Positions 22,444 to 29,923 are shown, counted from the stretch's first letter. The stretch is 34,370 bases of DNA from Aquibium sp. A9E412 (GCF_030398335.1 NZ_JAOAOP010000039.1:1-34370); one strand, 5' to 3'. Translations and numbers: made by a program. The notes: generated from the sequence alone by a model not told the origin.

Positions 22444-22487
22444 GCGTCTGCGGACGGCGAACCGGGTTCCGCTTCGCCTGGAAACGC
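22444..22487 (+). repeat. 44-nt nested-palindrome intergenic repeat, copy A
   Basis: Outer arms GCGT (22444-22447) / ACGC (22484-22487) and inner arms GGCGA (22456-22460) / TCGCC (22474-22478), with the same offsets as the copy at 13239-13282. It stands about 75 nt upstream of the bioY promoter region. Confidence 0.6.
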
Positions 22488-22577
22488 CATGGCCCGCCTC
22501 GGGAGATTGCGCCCGCGCGCTTGGCTATTGCCACGCTCGCATTTCTGTGGAATCCCTTTAGCGATAGATTTCAAGAA

Positions 22578-22588
22578 TTATCTATAAT
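22578..22588 (+). promoter_or_regulatory. BioR box overlapping the bioY -10 element
   Basis: TTATCTATAA at 22578-22587 is identical to the box before bioR. The overlapping TATAAT (22583-22588) is a perfect -10 hexamer, although no good -35 is seen at 16-18 nt. BioR bound here would block the promoter directly. Confidence 0.85.
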
Positions 22589-22610
22589 TTCTGCGGCAAG
22601 GAGAATCCGC

Positions 22611-23201
22611 ATGAGCAGTGCCGGCACACCCGTCCTGAAGCCCGTCTACAGCCCCCTCGATCTGAACGGCCGCTCGTTGGCGTGGCGGGTCGGCGCCGTC
22701 GTCGCCGGCACGCTGTTTCTGGCACTGTGCTCCTATATCGAGGTGCCCATGGTGCCGGTCCCGATCAACATGCAGACGTTCGGCGTGGCGTTGATCGGCG
22801 CTCTTTACGGCTGGCGGCTCGGCGCAATCACGGTCGTTGCATGGCTTGCGCAGGCTGCTGTTGGCATGCCGGTCCTCTCCGGCGGGGCTGCGGGGGCGCA
22901 CCATTTCGTCGGGCCGACCGCCGGCTACCTCTTCGCTTTCCCCCTCTCGGCGGCACTCGCCGGCTGGCTTGCCGAAAAGGGCTGGAACGGCGAGCGCCCG
23001 ATCCTCGCGTTCGGCAGCATGTTGCTGAGCAACGCCGTCTGCCTCGCCATGGGTGCCGCGTGGCTCGCCGTGATGATCGGATTCGATCAGGCGATCATCC
23101 ACGGCGTCACACCCTTCCTCGTGGGTGCTGTGCTGAAATCCGCCCTCGGTGCAGCCACCTTGGCGCTGCTGATGCGCGGCAGGATGCGTTCCGCCCGATG
23201 A
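22611..23201 (+). CDS. bioY: Biotin transporter BioY (ECF S-component)
   Basis: 196 residues, six predicted membrane helices. Typical BioY stretches: LALCSYIEVPMVPVPINMQTFGVALIGALYGWRLG (about 38-72) and VGMPVLSGGAAGAHHFVGPTAGYLFAFPL (about 84-112). It imports biotin across the inner membrane. No bioM or bioN (ECF ATPase and T component) is adjacent, so it may act alone, as solitary BioY proteins can. AAGGAG (22598-22603) sets the ATG at 22611. Repressed by BioR through the box at 22578. The stop overlaps the start of the DUF1284 gene by 4 nt. Confidence 0.95.
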   Translation: MSSAGTPVLKPVYSPLDLNGRSLAWRVGAVVAGTLFLALCSYIEVPMVPVPINMQTFGVALIGALYGWRLGAITVVAWLAQAAVGMPVLSGGAAGAHHFVGPTAGYLFAFPLSAALAGWLAEKGWNGERPILAFGSMLLSNAVCLAMGAAWLAVMIGFDQAIIHGVTPFLVGAVLKSALGAATLALLMRGRMRSAR

Positions 23202-23623
23202 CGGTCCGGCTTCGGCCCCATCATCTCCTTTGCCTGCTCACCTATGCGGGCAAAGGATACAGCCCTGGATTCACCGCCAATTACGACTCGATCGCCGAGC
23301 GGATTGCCCGAGGCGAAGACATTCTGATCGTTGCCGGGCCGGACGACATCTGCGCGCCCCTGCTCGACGATCGGGAACCGCATTGCTGGCAAGCGAGCGT
23401 CACCGAGCGCGACGTTCTCGCAGCGCGTGACCTCGGCCGCTTGCTCGCCATGCCGATCAGGACGGGAACCCAGCTGTCGCTTGAACGGCACGGCCTACGC
23501 CGGATGCGGGCAGCGTTCGCCGAAGGCAGCCTCCGTCAGGCGTGCGCGGGGTGCGAATGGAGCACGCTATGCACCTCCATCGCATCGGATGCCTTTCGCG
23601 GCGTCGCGATCCCCGACAGGTAG
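23198..23623 (+). CDS. DUF1284 domain-containing protein
   Basis: 141 residues beginning VRLRPHHLLCLLTYAGKGYSPGFTANYDSIAERIARGEDILIVAGPDDICAPL, the typical DUF1284 opening with a His-His-x-x-Cys motif. Near the C-terminus ACAGCEWSTLCTSIA supplies Cys at CxxCx5C spacing, suggesting metal or iron-sulfur binding. Function unknown. The ATGA overlap with bioY places it in the BioR regulon, so a role in biotin use or a biotin-dependent iron-sulfur step is possible but unproven. A hairpin follows it. Confidence 0.85.
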   Translation: MTVRLRPHHLLCLLTYAGKGYSPGFTANYDSIAERIARGEDILIVAGPDDICAPLLDDREPHCWQASVTERDVLAARDLGRLLAMPIRTGTQLSLERHGLRRMRAAFAEGSLRQACAGCEWSTLCTSIASDAFRGVAIPDR

Positions 23624-23641
23624 CACCGCACCTCGGCTTGC

Positions 23642-23682
23642 AGCCGATCTGCTTTTCACCGAATCGCAGATCGGCTCCAAGT
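23642..23682 (+). repeat. Hairpin repeat, copy 2 / terminator after the DUF1284 gene
   Basis: AGCCGATCTGC (23642-23652) / GCAGATCGGCT (23666-23676), a perfect 11-bp stem with a 13-nt loop beginning TTTTCAC. It closely matches copy 1 at 22392. It lies between convergent genes (DUF1284 stop 23623, nadE stop 23693) and can terminate both. Confidence 0.6.
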
Positions 23683-23692
23683 CGCGCGGACA

Positions 23693-24682
23693 TCACCGCG
23701 CGCACTGCACCGGCGGCATGTGGAGATAGCGCGCCACCTTGCGCTTCGCCGCGATATCGCGCCAGACGGCTTCGACCTGCGCCGCGCCGAGGCCGATGGC
23801 GGCGCCGGCCTGCGCGGCGGGAACGTCGTTCTCCAGCGCGTACAGGCAGGCATCCATCGTGGCGTAGGGCAGCGCGAAGTAGAACTCCTCCTGCGTCTGC
23901 GGCAGCGAATAGGTGTCGGTCGTCGGCGGCCGCGCGCGGATCTCCCCGGGCACGCCGAGATGGGCGGCCAGGTCGTAGACCTGCGACTTGTAGAGATGCG
24001 CGATCGGCTTGATGTCGGCCGCGCCGTCGCCGTTCTTGACGAAGAAGCCCTGGTCGTATTCCAGCCGGTTGGGCGTGCCGATCACGGCGAAGTTGAGCCG
24101 GTCGGCATGATGGTACTCCAGCTGCTTGCGCGTGCGCTGCTTCATGTTGGTGGCCGCGACGATGGCGAGATAGGCCTCGGCCGGCAAGCGCAGCTTGCGC
24201 ATGGCGCCGTCGGGCGCGCGCACGACGAGCGAGGACAGGTTGTAGCCACCCGCCGTCAGCGCGTTGTCGAACACGATCTTGCTCGACCAGCCGGCGCCGT
24301 AGTCCGGCACGACATGGCGGATGGCATCGTCGCGGCGGCGATAGCAGCCCATCGCCTCGAGCGCCGGGCCGATATCCTCCACCGCATGCGCAATGCCGAA
24401 GGTATCGGCCACCGCCGCGCCGAGCCGCCGGCTTTGCGGATCGGAATCGTGCTCCGGCATCAGCAGGCCGAAGACGCGCTGCGCACCGACGGCGCGCACG
24501 GCGAGCGCCGCGCAGACCGCCGAATCGATGCCGCCGGAGATGGCGATGACGAAGCCGCGCTTGCGCAGGTCGCGGCGCAGCGCGTCGCGCATGCAGCCGG
24601 CGATGCGCTCGGCCTCCGCCGCCGCGTCGATCGAGAGGTCGGCGAGGGAGAAGCCCGCCGCCCGTACGCTCGTCTCGCTCAT
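23693..24682 (-). CDS. nadE: NadE-family NAD(+) synthase-like ATP-dependent amide synthetase
   Basis: 329 residues, about 50 longer than a standard ammonia-dependent NadE. PP-loop SGGIDS (49-54); conserved N179, K181, R183 and R185 (NMKQRTR); GTPNRLEYDQGFFVKNGDGAADIKPI (202-227). The usual PTADL...DE element is replaced by PPTTDTYSLPQTQEEFYFALPY (252-273), and an insertion of roughly 50 residues lies at about 110-170. No glutaminase (CN-hydrolase) domain. The family adenylates a carboxylate and makes an amide with ammonia. Its position as last gene of an operon with an AMP ligase (4-nt overlap), acyl carrier protein and asparagine-synthase-like amidotransferase suggests it may act on a different carboxylate than NaAD. 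A genuine second NAD synthase is the alternative. Confidence 0.82.
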   Translation of the reverse strand: MSETSVRAAGFSLADLSIDAAAEAERIAGCMRDALRRDLRKRGFVIAISGGIDSAVCAALAVRAVGAQRVFGLLMPEHDSDPQSRRLGAAVADTFGIAHAVEDIGPALEAMGCYRRRDDAIRHVVPDYGAGWSSKIVFDNALTAGGYNLSSLVVRAPDGAMRKLRLPAEAYLAIVAATNMKQRTRKQLEYHHADRLNFAVIGTPNRLEYDQGFFVKNGDGAADIKPIAHLYKSQVYDLAAHLGVPGEIRARPPTTDTYSLPQTQEEFYFALPYATMDACLYALENDVPAAQAGAAIGLGAAQVEAVWRDIAAKRKVARYLHMPPVQCAR

Positions 24683-26217
24683 GCCGTCGTTGCTCCGCTC
24701 GAAACGGCGCGACGCGACAGCTTGCCGCTGCCCGTCTTCGCCAGCGTCCGGCAGAACTCGACCTGCTTCGGAACCATGACCGGGCTCAGCGTCGCGGCGC
24801 AGTGCCGCAGCACCTCCTCGGCGCCGAGCGTGTCGTCCGACCTGACGATCATCGCCTTCAAGACCGTTCCGAGAACCGGGTCGGGCACGCCGACGACCAG
24901 CGCCTCGGCCACCCCGTCGAGATCGTAGAGCGCCGCCTCCACCTCGCGCGGCGCCACCTTCTGGCCGCCCGTCTTGACGATGTCGTCGCTGCGCGAGACG
25001 AAGCTGAGATAGCCGGCATCGTCGGCCACGAACAGGTCGCCCGTATGGAGGCGCCGGTCGCCCGTCAGCGGATCGCGGCGCAGCGCCCGCACCGTCGCCG
25101 CCGCGTCGTTCCAGTAGCCGCGCATGACATGCGGCCCCGATACCACCAGCTCGCCGACGACGCCGGGCGCGACCGGGAAGCCGGCCTCGTCGACGACCGC
25201 CGCCGCGCCACCGGGAACGGCGATGCCGACGGAGTCCGGACGGCGGTCGATGTCGGCCGGCGGCAGCCATGTGGCGCGCACGCATTCGGTCTGACCGTAC
25301 ATGGAAAACAGCTGCACGTCGGGCAGCAGCGCGCGCAGCCTTCGGATATGCGCGACCGGCAGCGCGGCACCGGCACTGGTGATGTAGCGCAGGCTGGCGA
25401 ACGGGGCCGGATCGAGCGCGTCCATGCGCAGCATCAGCGCGATCATCGACGGGACGACCGGAAAGCCGGTCGCGCGTTCCGCGCGCAGCCGGTCGAGAAC
25501 GGCGGCCGGATAGGCGAAGGACGTCTCCAGCACCAGCGTGGCGCCGACCTGCACCGCGGTGAGCAGCTGCGTCAGCCCGTATCCGAAGAACAGCGGCAGG
25601 GCGCTGAGAATGACGTCGTCCGCGGTGTTGCCGAGATAGCCGACGATGGCCGCGGTCGCCGCCGCGATGTTGTCGTGGCCGAGCATCACGCCCTTCGGCA
25701 CGCCGGTCGAGCCGGAGGTGTAGAGAATGGCCGCCAGGTCGTCGTCGCGAAGCGCCGGCGCGGCGGGCGACGGCGCGACGCGCAGGCAGGCCGCGAAGTC
25801 GGCCGCGCCGGGCAGCGCCGGATGTGGGCGGGTCAGAACCGTCGCCGGCCGGCCGGCCGGGCGTCCGGCGCAGGCGGCCGCGACCGTCGCCGCCGCCCTG
25901 GCGTCGGCGACGATGGCCGCCGGCATGCAGTCGTCGAGGATGAACGACAGGCGCCGCGCCTTGCTGGCGGGGTCGACGGGGCAGACCACCGCGCCCGCCT
26001 TCCACACCGCGAACAGGGCGACGGCCGTGCGCCAGCCGTTGCCGGCGAACACGACCACCCGGTCGCCGCGGCCGACACCGCTTTCGGCCAGCCACGCCGC
26101 GAGGCCGTCCGACGCCGCGCACAGCTCCGCGTAGCTGAGCCGCCGCGCACCGTCGACGATCGCCGTCTTGCCGGGGTGCTGCCGGCGGCCGGCGCGCAGG
26201 GTGGCTTCGATCCGCAT
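24679..26217 (-). CDS. AMP-forming acyl-CoA/acyl-ACP ligase (ANL superfamily)
   Basis: 512 residues. P-loop YTSGSTGVPKG (166-176), the YGQTE adenine motif (about 315-319), TGD (A5-type, in RLHTGDLF) and the hinge and C-terminal catalytic lysine motif KTGSGKLSRR near residue 500 are present. It adenylates a carboxylic acid and transfers it to a thiol, most likely the phosphopantetheine of the ACP encoded 10 nt upstream. Start at 26217 preceded by GAAGG; the longer open frame upstream overlaps the ACP gene. It overlaps the NadE-like gene by 4 nt. Substrate class (fatty, aryl or amino acid) cannot be told. Confidence 0.88.
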   Translation of the reverse strand: MRIEATLRAGRRQHPGKTAIVDGARRLSYAELCAASDGLAAWLAESGVGRGDRVVVFAGNGWRTAVALFAVWKAGAVVCPVDPASKARRLSFILDDCMPAAIVADARAAATVAAACAGRPAGRPATVLTRPHPALPGAADFAACLRVAPSPAAPALRDDDLAAILYTSGSTGVPKGVMLGHDNIAAATAAIVGYLGNTADDVILSALPLFFGYGLTQLLTAVQVGATLVLETSFAYPAAVLDRLRAERATGFPVVPSMIALMLRMDALDPAPFASLRYITSAGAALPVAHIRRLRALLPDVQLFSMYGQTECVRATWLPPADIDRRPDSVGIAVPGGAAAVVDEAGFPVAPGVVGELVVSGPHVMRGYWNDAAATVRALRRDPLTGDRRLHTGDLFVADDAGYLSFVSRSDDIVKTGGQKVAPREVEAALYDLDGVAEALVVGVPDPVLGTVLKAMIVRSDDTLGAEEVLRHCAATLSPVMVPKQVEFCRTLAKTGSGKLSRRAVSSGATTA

Positions 26218-26227
26218 CGCCGCGCCT

Positions 26228-26482
26228 TCAGGCCGCCTTCTTGCGCTCGACGAAGGCAGCGATCCGGTCGACCGTGTCGAGATTCGCCGGCACGATGTCG
26301 GCGTCGTCGACGGCCAGTCCGAAGTCCGCCTCAAGGAAGCCGACCAGTTCCAGCACGCCGGTGGAATCGACCAGGTCGTTCTCGAGCAGCGAGAGGTCGC
26401 CGGGCAGCGGCTCGCTGTCGTCGCCGAACAGGAAGGTCTCGACGATGAACGCGCGGATCTTGTCGTGAAAGCCCTCGGACAT
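26228..26482 (-). CDS. Stand-alone acyl carrier protein
   Basis: 84 residues, acidic, four-helix ACP type. The phosphopantetheine site is Ser40 in LVDSTGVLELVGFLE (37-51). Normal length for a discrete carrier protein. It lies between the AsnB-like gene (12 nt) and the AMP ligase (10 nt), so it is likely the carrier charged by that ligase. The variant DST rather than DSL argues against being the housekeeping fatty-acid AcpP. Confidence 0.88.
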   Translation of the reverse strand: MSEGFHDKIRAFIVETFLFGDDSEPLPGDLSLLENDLVDSTGVLELVGFLEADFGLAVDDADIVPANLDTVDRIAAFVERKKAA

Positions 26483-26494
26483 GTCGTCTGGTCC

Positions 26495-28432
26495 CTATCC
26501 TGTCTTCCCCCGGTGCGGGCGCTTCGCGACGAAGCCGCGGTGCCATAGCTGCGCAGAAAGAACGCCGATGAAAGCGGTATTGTCCTTGAAGCTGGTTACC
26601 TCTCCGTCAAGCGCCTTGCTTTTCAGCTTGTCGACCATCGCGAGGTTGAACAGGCCGGCCGCGGCCAGCGCCTCGCGCGACAGCGCCGCGTCGACCAGCG
26701 GTCGCGCCGCCGGCCCGCAGAAGGCGCGGCTGTCGGGCGCGCGGAAGGGCTGTTTCGGGCGCGCCACGACCGACGCCGGCAACAGATCGCGCGCCACCTC
26801 CTTGACGATCGCCTTCTCGCGCAGGCCGCGCCGCTTCAGGCCCGGCCGAAGCCCGGCGGCGAAGGCGACCACGCGCGGATCGAGAAACGGGAACCGCCCC
26901 TCCACGCCGTGCGCCATCATCACCCGGTCGCCCTGGCTCGACAGGATGTAGCCGGGCAGCAGGAAGCGGGTCTCGAGATACTGCGCCTGGTTGAGCGGAT
27001 GCCAGCGGCCGAACTCCTCGGGCAGATGGGCGGCCAGATCGGCCGCCGCGTCGTACCCCGCGAGCGCATCCTTCAACGCCGGCGAATAGAAGCGTTTCGC
27101 CGTCGCGGTGGCGCGAAAGCGCGGACGGTGCGAGAACAGCGGATCGGCGAGCCCGTCCGCCCCGGCGGCGAAGAAGCGGGCGAGATAGTCGGCGCTCTGG
27201 CGCTGGAGCTGCGGCAGGTAGGGATAGAGCCGGCGAAACAGCAGCGGCCGGCGCGGCGACCCGGGCTGGCGGGCGCAGAACCGCCGCACCGCCGCCTCGT
27301 GGAAGATGTCGTAGCCGGCGAAAAGCTCGTCGGCCCCCTCGCCCGTCAGCACCACCTTCATGCCGCTGTCGCGGACCAGACCGGCCAGCCTGTAGAGCGG
27401 CGCCGGCGCCGTGCGCAGCACCGGGCACTCGGCATGCTCGACGACCCGGGCGAAATCTCTCGCAATGCCTTCTTCCGCGCACGACACCCGGCGGTTGGCC
27501 ACGCCCAGCCTTTCGGCCACCTGCGCCTGCCAGCCGCTCTCGTCGTGCTCGGCCGAGCGGAAGCCGAGCGAGAAGGTCTCGAGGCGGCCCGGCGCCTGGC
27601 GCGCGGCAAGCGCGGTGACCAGCGAGGAATCGAGCCCGCCGGACAGATAGGCGCCGACCGGCACGTCGGCGCGCAGGCGCAGCCGCACGGCATCCTCCAG
27701 CAGGACGCCGAGCTGCCCGGCCGGGTCGGCAGGCGTGTCGAAATCGCCGTCGCGGGGGAACTCGAGCCGCCACCACGGCCGCACCGTGCGCTCGCGACCT
27801 TGCGCGATCATCATGTGGCCGGGCGGAAGCTCGCTGACGCCCTTGAAGGCGGTGCGCGGGGCGATCGGCGCCCACAGCGTGAAGATCTGGTCGAGGGCGA
27901 AGGGATCGGGCTCGGCCGAGAAGCCCGGCACCGCCATCAGCGCCTTGACCTCGGAGGCGAAATAGAGCGTGCCGCCGATCTCGGCATGATAGAGCGGCCG
28001 CACGCCCATGCGGTCGCGCGCCAGCCACAGACGGCCGCGCCTGGCGTCCCACAGCGCGAAGGCGAAATCGCCGTTGAGCGCGTCGAGGCAGGCGGTGCCC
28101 ATCTCGTCGTAGAGGTGGAGAAGCACCTCCGTGTCGCTGCCCGTCGCGAAACGCCGGCCGCGCCTTTGCAGCCGCGCGCGCAGTTCGACATGGTTGAAGA
28201 TCTCGCCGTTGAAGGAGACGACCAGCGCGCCGCTCGCGTCCACCATCGGTTGCTGGCCGTCCGCAAGGCCGACCACGCTCAGCCGGGCATGGGCGAGGCC
28301 GATGCCGGGCTCAGAGTGAACGCCGTTCTCGTCCGGCCCGCGATGGTCGAGCGCCGCCGCCATGCGGCGCAGCAGCGCCGGCGCCGCATCCGGCGGGACG
28401 GCCGATCCGAAAAACCCTGCTATGCCGCACAT
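26495..28432 (-). CDS. asnB: Asparagine synthase (glutamine-hydrolysing) family amidotransferase
   Basis: 645 residues. Class II glutaminase domain about 2-210: nucleophile Cys2 after Met removal, RLSVVG (50-55), NGEIFN (75-80), GSDTEV (98-103). Synthetase domain with the PP-loop SGGLDSS (264-270) and TGEGADELFAGY. Longer than E. coli AsnB (about 554), in the range of AsnB homologues of exopolysaccharide and natural-product loci. It would release ammonia from glutamine and make an amide on an adenylated carboxylate. Tightly packed with ACP and ligase genes, so its acceptor is probably not free aspartate (inference). The start is fixed by MCGIAGFFG. Confidence 0.9.
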   Translation of the reverse strand: MCGIAGFFGSAVPPDAAPALLRRMAAALDHRGPDENGVHSEPGIGLAHARLSVVGLADGQQPMVDASGALVVSFNGEIFNHVELRARLQRRGRRFATGSDTEVLLHLYDEMGTACLDALNGDFAFALWDARRGRLWLARDRMGVRPLYHAEIGGTLYFASEVKALMAVPGFSAEPDPFALDQIFTLWAPIAPRTAFKGVSELPPGHMMIAQGRERTVRPWWRLEFPRDGDFDTPADPAGQLGVLLEDAVRLRLRADVPVGAYLSGGLDSSLVTALAARQAPGRLETFSLGFRSAEHDESGWQAQVAERLGVANRRVSCAEEGIARDFARVVEHAECPVLRTAPAPLYRLAGLVRDSGMKVVLTGEGADELFAGYDIFHEAAVRRFCARQPGSPRRPLLFRRLYPYLPQLQRQSADYLARFFAAGADGLADPLFSHRPRFRATATAKRFYSPALKDALAGYDAAADLAAHLPEEFGRWHPLNQAQYLETRFLLPGYILSSQGDRVMMAHGVEGRFPFLDPRVVAFAAGLRPGLKRRGLREKAIVKEVARDLLPASVVARPKQPFRAPDSRAFCGPAARPLVDAALSREALAAAGLFNLAMVDKLKSKALDGEVTSFKDNTAFIGVLSAQLWHRGFVAKRPHRGKTG

Positions 28433-28449
28433 CGCGTCCGCCCGCCGCG

Positions 28450-29562
28450 TCAGACGAATCGGTCGCCGACGAGCCGCGTCCAGCTCTCGCCCGACAGCCC
28501 GTTGAGGAAGGCGCGCCCTTCCGTCGCGGCGGCCACGAGATCCGCGCGCGCGGAATGGAACACCGTCGAGGAGGCATGCAGGAAGGCGAATTTGCGGTCG
28601 AGCATGGCGTCGAGCAAGGCCGGCTGGGTGCGGCCGCGAATGGCGGCGAGGCCGCCATCGTGGGCGTCGGCGAGCAGCCGTTCCAGCACCGCCCCCTCCA
28701 TGCCGGGCGCGGCCATGACCTGCATGACACGGGCGATCCCGCCGCGGCTGCCGTAATAGACGAACAGACCGGCGAGCCTGCCGCCGCGGGTGCGCAGGAT
28801 GCGCAGGACGCGCTGTCCGTGCTTCGCCTTGACGCGGGAATGGGCGAGCATCCGCGCCAGCTGCGCCTCGCTCCAGTGCGGATGCAAGGCATGATGCGCC
28901 AGGAGTTCGCGGATGGCGCGGGCGAGCTCGTCCTCGTCGGGCGTGCTCGCCGTCAGGGCGTCCGACTTGCCGGCATGCGGCCGGTAGCCGGCCCAAGACA
29001 GCCGCTTGCCGCCCGGCGCGGCCATGCGGTCGGCCAGCTGGGCGAGCGGCGCCGCCGCGCCGAGCGGCGCGAAGCGGTTGGCCGCCATGCGCAGGACGAA
29101 GGAGGCCGGGCGGATGACGCGCAGATATTCGAGGCTGTAGGGCGCCAGAACCCGCGCCCCCGTCCGCCGCCACATCGCCGTCGACAGATGGTTGGACGTC
29201 TCTGAGAAGGCGAGGTCCTGCGGCCCCGCCAGGACGGCCTTGAGAAGCCGCGCGCCGGCGAAGGGGTCGGCCTGGTGATCGTCGACCATCCATGTCGTGC
29301 AGATCGCCGCGCGCAGACGCTCGCCGTCGAGCTGCATGGTCTGCGGCAGCACGCCGAGAAAGCCGTTCGGCCGGCCGTCCCGGCCGACATGGACGCGCGA
29401 GACGATCTCGCCGTCGCGGCCCGCGGCGGCGCCGAAGAGCTCGTCGAGATAGGCCGCGAGCGCCGGCGCGCCGGCGGCCGTCCGCTCGCGGCGCAGGATG
29501 CGCAGAAACATCTCCGCGACCGCCGGAGCATCGTCCTGTTCGAAAGGCCTTACCTGTGACAC
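28450..29562 (-). CDS. GNAT-like acyltransferase domain protein, first gene of the ACP/amidation operon
   Basis: About 370 residues from the GTG at 29562; an in-frame ATG at 29628 would add 22 Arg- and Gly-rich residues. The N-terminal part (VRPFEQDDAPAVAEMFLRILR..., GRPNGFLGVLPQTMQLDGERLRAAICTTWMVD) has the strand order of a GNAT fold, and a second similar half seems to follow (RVLRILRTRGGRLAGLFVYYGSRGGIARVMQV). Similarity is weak and no acetyl-CoA P-loop is obvious. It lies 17 nt upstream of asnB and probably transfers an acyl group, perhaps from the operon's ACP. A GCAA-capped hairpin at 29595-29612 lies between the two possible starts, favouring the GTG start with the hairpin in the leader. 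Confidence 0.6.
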   Translation of the reverse strand: MSQVRPFEQDDAPAVAEMFLRILRRERTAAGAPALAAYLDELFGAAAGRDGEIVSRVHVGRDGRPNGFLGVLPQTMQLDGERLRAAICTTWMVDDHQADPFAGARLLKAVLAGPQDLAFSETSNHLSTAMWRRTGARVLAPYSLEYLRVIRPASFVLRMAANRFAPLGAAAPLAQLADRMAAPGGKRLSWAGYRPHAGKSDALTASTPDEDELARAIRELLAHHALHPHWSEAQLARMLAHSRVKAKHGQRVLRILRTRGGRLAGLFVYYGSRGGIARVMQVMAAPGMEGAVLERLLADAHDGGLAAIRGRTQPALLDAMLDRKFAFLHASSTVFHSARADLVAAATEGRAFLNGLSGESWTRLVGDRFV

Positions 29563-29594
29563 CGCGCGTGATCCCGTCGCATCCCGGACCGCTC

Positions 29595-29612
29595 CGCCTC
29601 GTTGCCGAGGCG
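29595..29612 (-). promoter_or_regulatory. GNRA-capped leader hairpin upstream of the GNAT gene
   Basis: On the minus strand CGCCTCG-GCAA-CGAGGCG, a perfect 7-bp stem closed by a GCAA tetraloop, 33 nt before the GTG start. The stable loop type and position suggest an mRNA leader structure or a terminator of something upstream. Confidence 0.4.
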
Positions 29613-29635
29613 AAGGCGAGCCACGCATGTTCTAG

Positions 29636-29923
29636 GACAACACGGTAAAGTTTTGTTTTGCCTCGCGGCACGATCGTACGCGCGGAGGCCACTCGGGCCG
29701 GCGCCGGCGTATCCACTACACGATCGGTCAGAAAGACAGCCACGGCAATGACCCCAATCCGCGGCGTGGGTGAGGTAGAGGCCGAGTACGCGGCCAGGTC
29801 CGCGTCCGTCGCATGTGCGCGCCGGACGAACGCGCCGTGCTTTTCTGCAACGTCGCAGATTGCCGTGATCGGCGCGATGTCGCCGTCCATGCTGTAGACG
29901 CTTTCGGCAACATCGGTGAGCAT
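29636..29923 (-). pseudogene. Decayed 5-aminolevulinate synthase-like (alpha-oxoamine synthase) fragment
   Basis: Translation from 29923 gives ESVYSMDGDIAPITAICDVAEKHGAF and then a degenerate RRAHAT, matching the ALAS core block (ESVYSMDGDIAPIAEICDVADAHGA, then DEVHAV). About 50 codons later TIVPRGKTKL (about residues 83-92) recalls the ALAS C-terminal TVPRGTERL. The PLP-site region between is missing and the catalytic Asp and Glu of DEVHAV are gone. It thus looks like an internally deleted relic of hemA or of a related alpha-oxoamine synthase. The C-terminal match is weak. The local GC content is lower than in neighbours. Confidence 0.55.

Noticed and set aside
22392-23682. Direct hairpin repeats as ends of an insertion sequence or CRISPR-like array
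   Set aside because: Only two copies, no transposase between them, spacing of 1.25 kb filled by bioY and DUF1284 genes.
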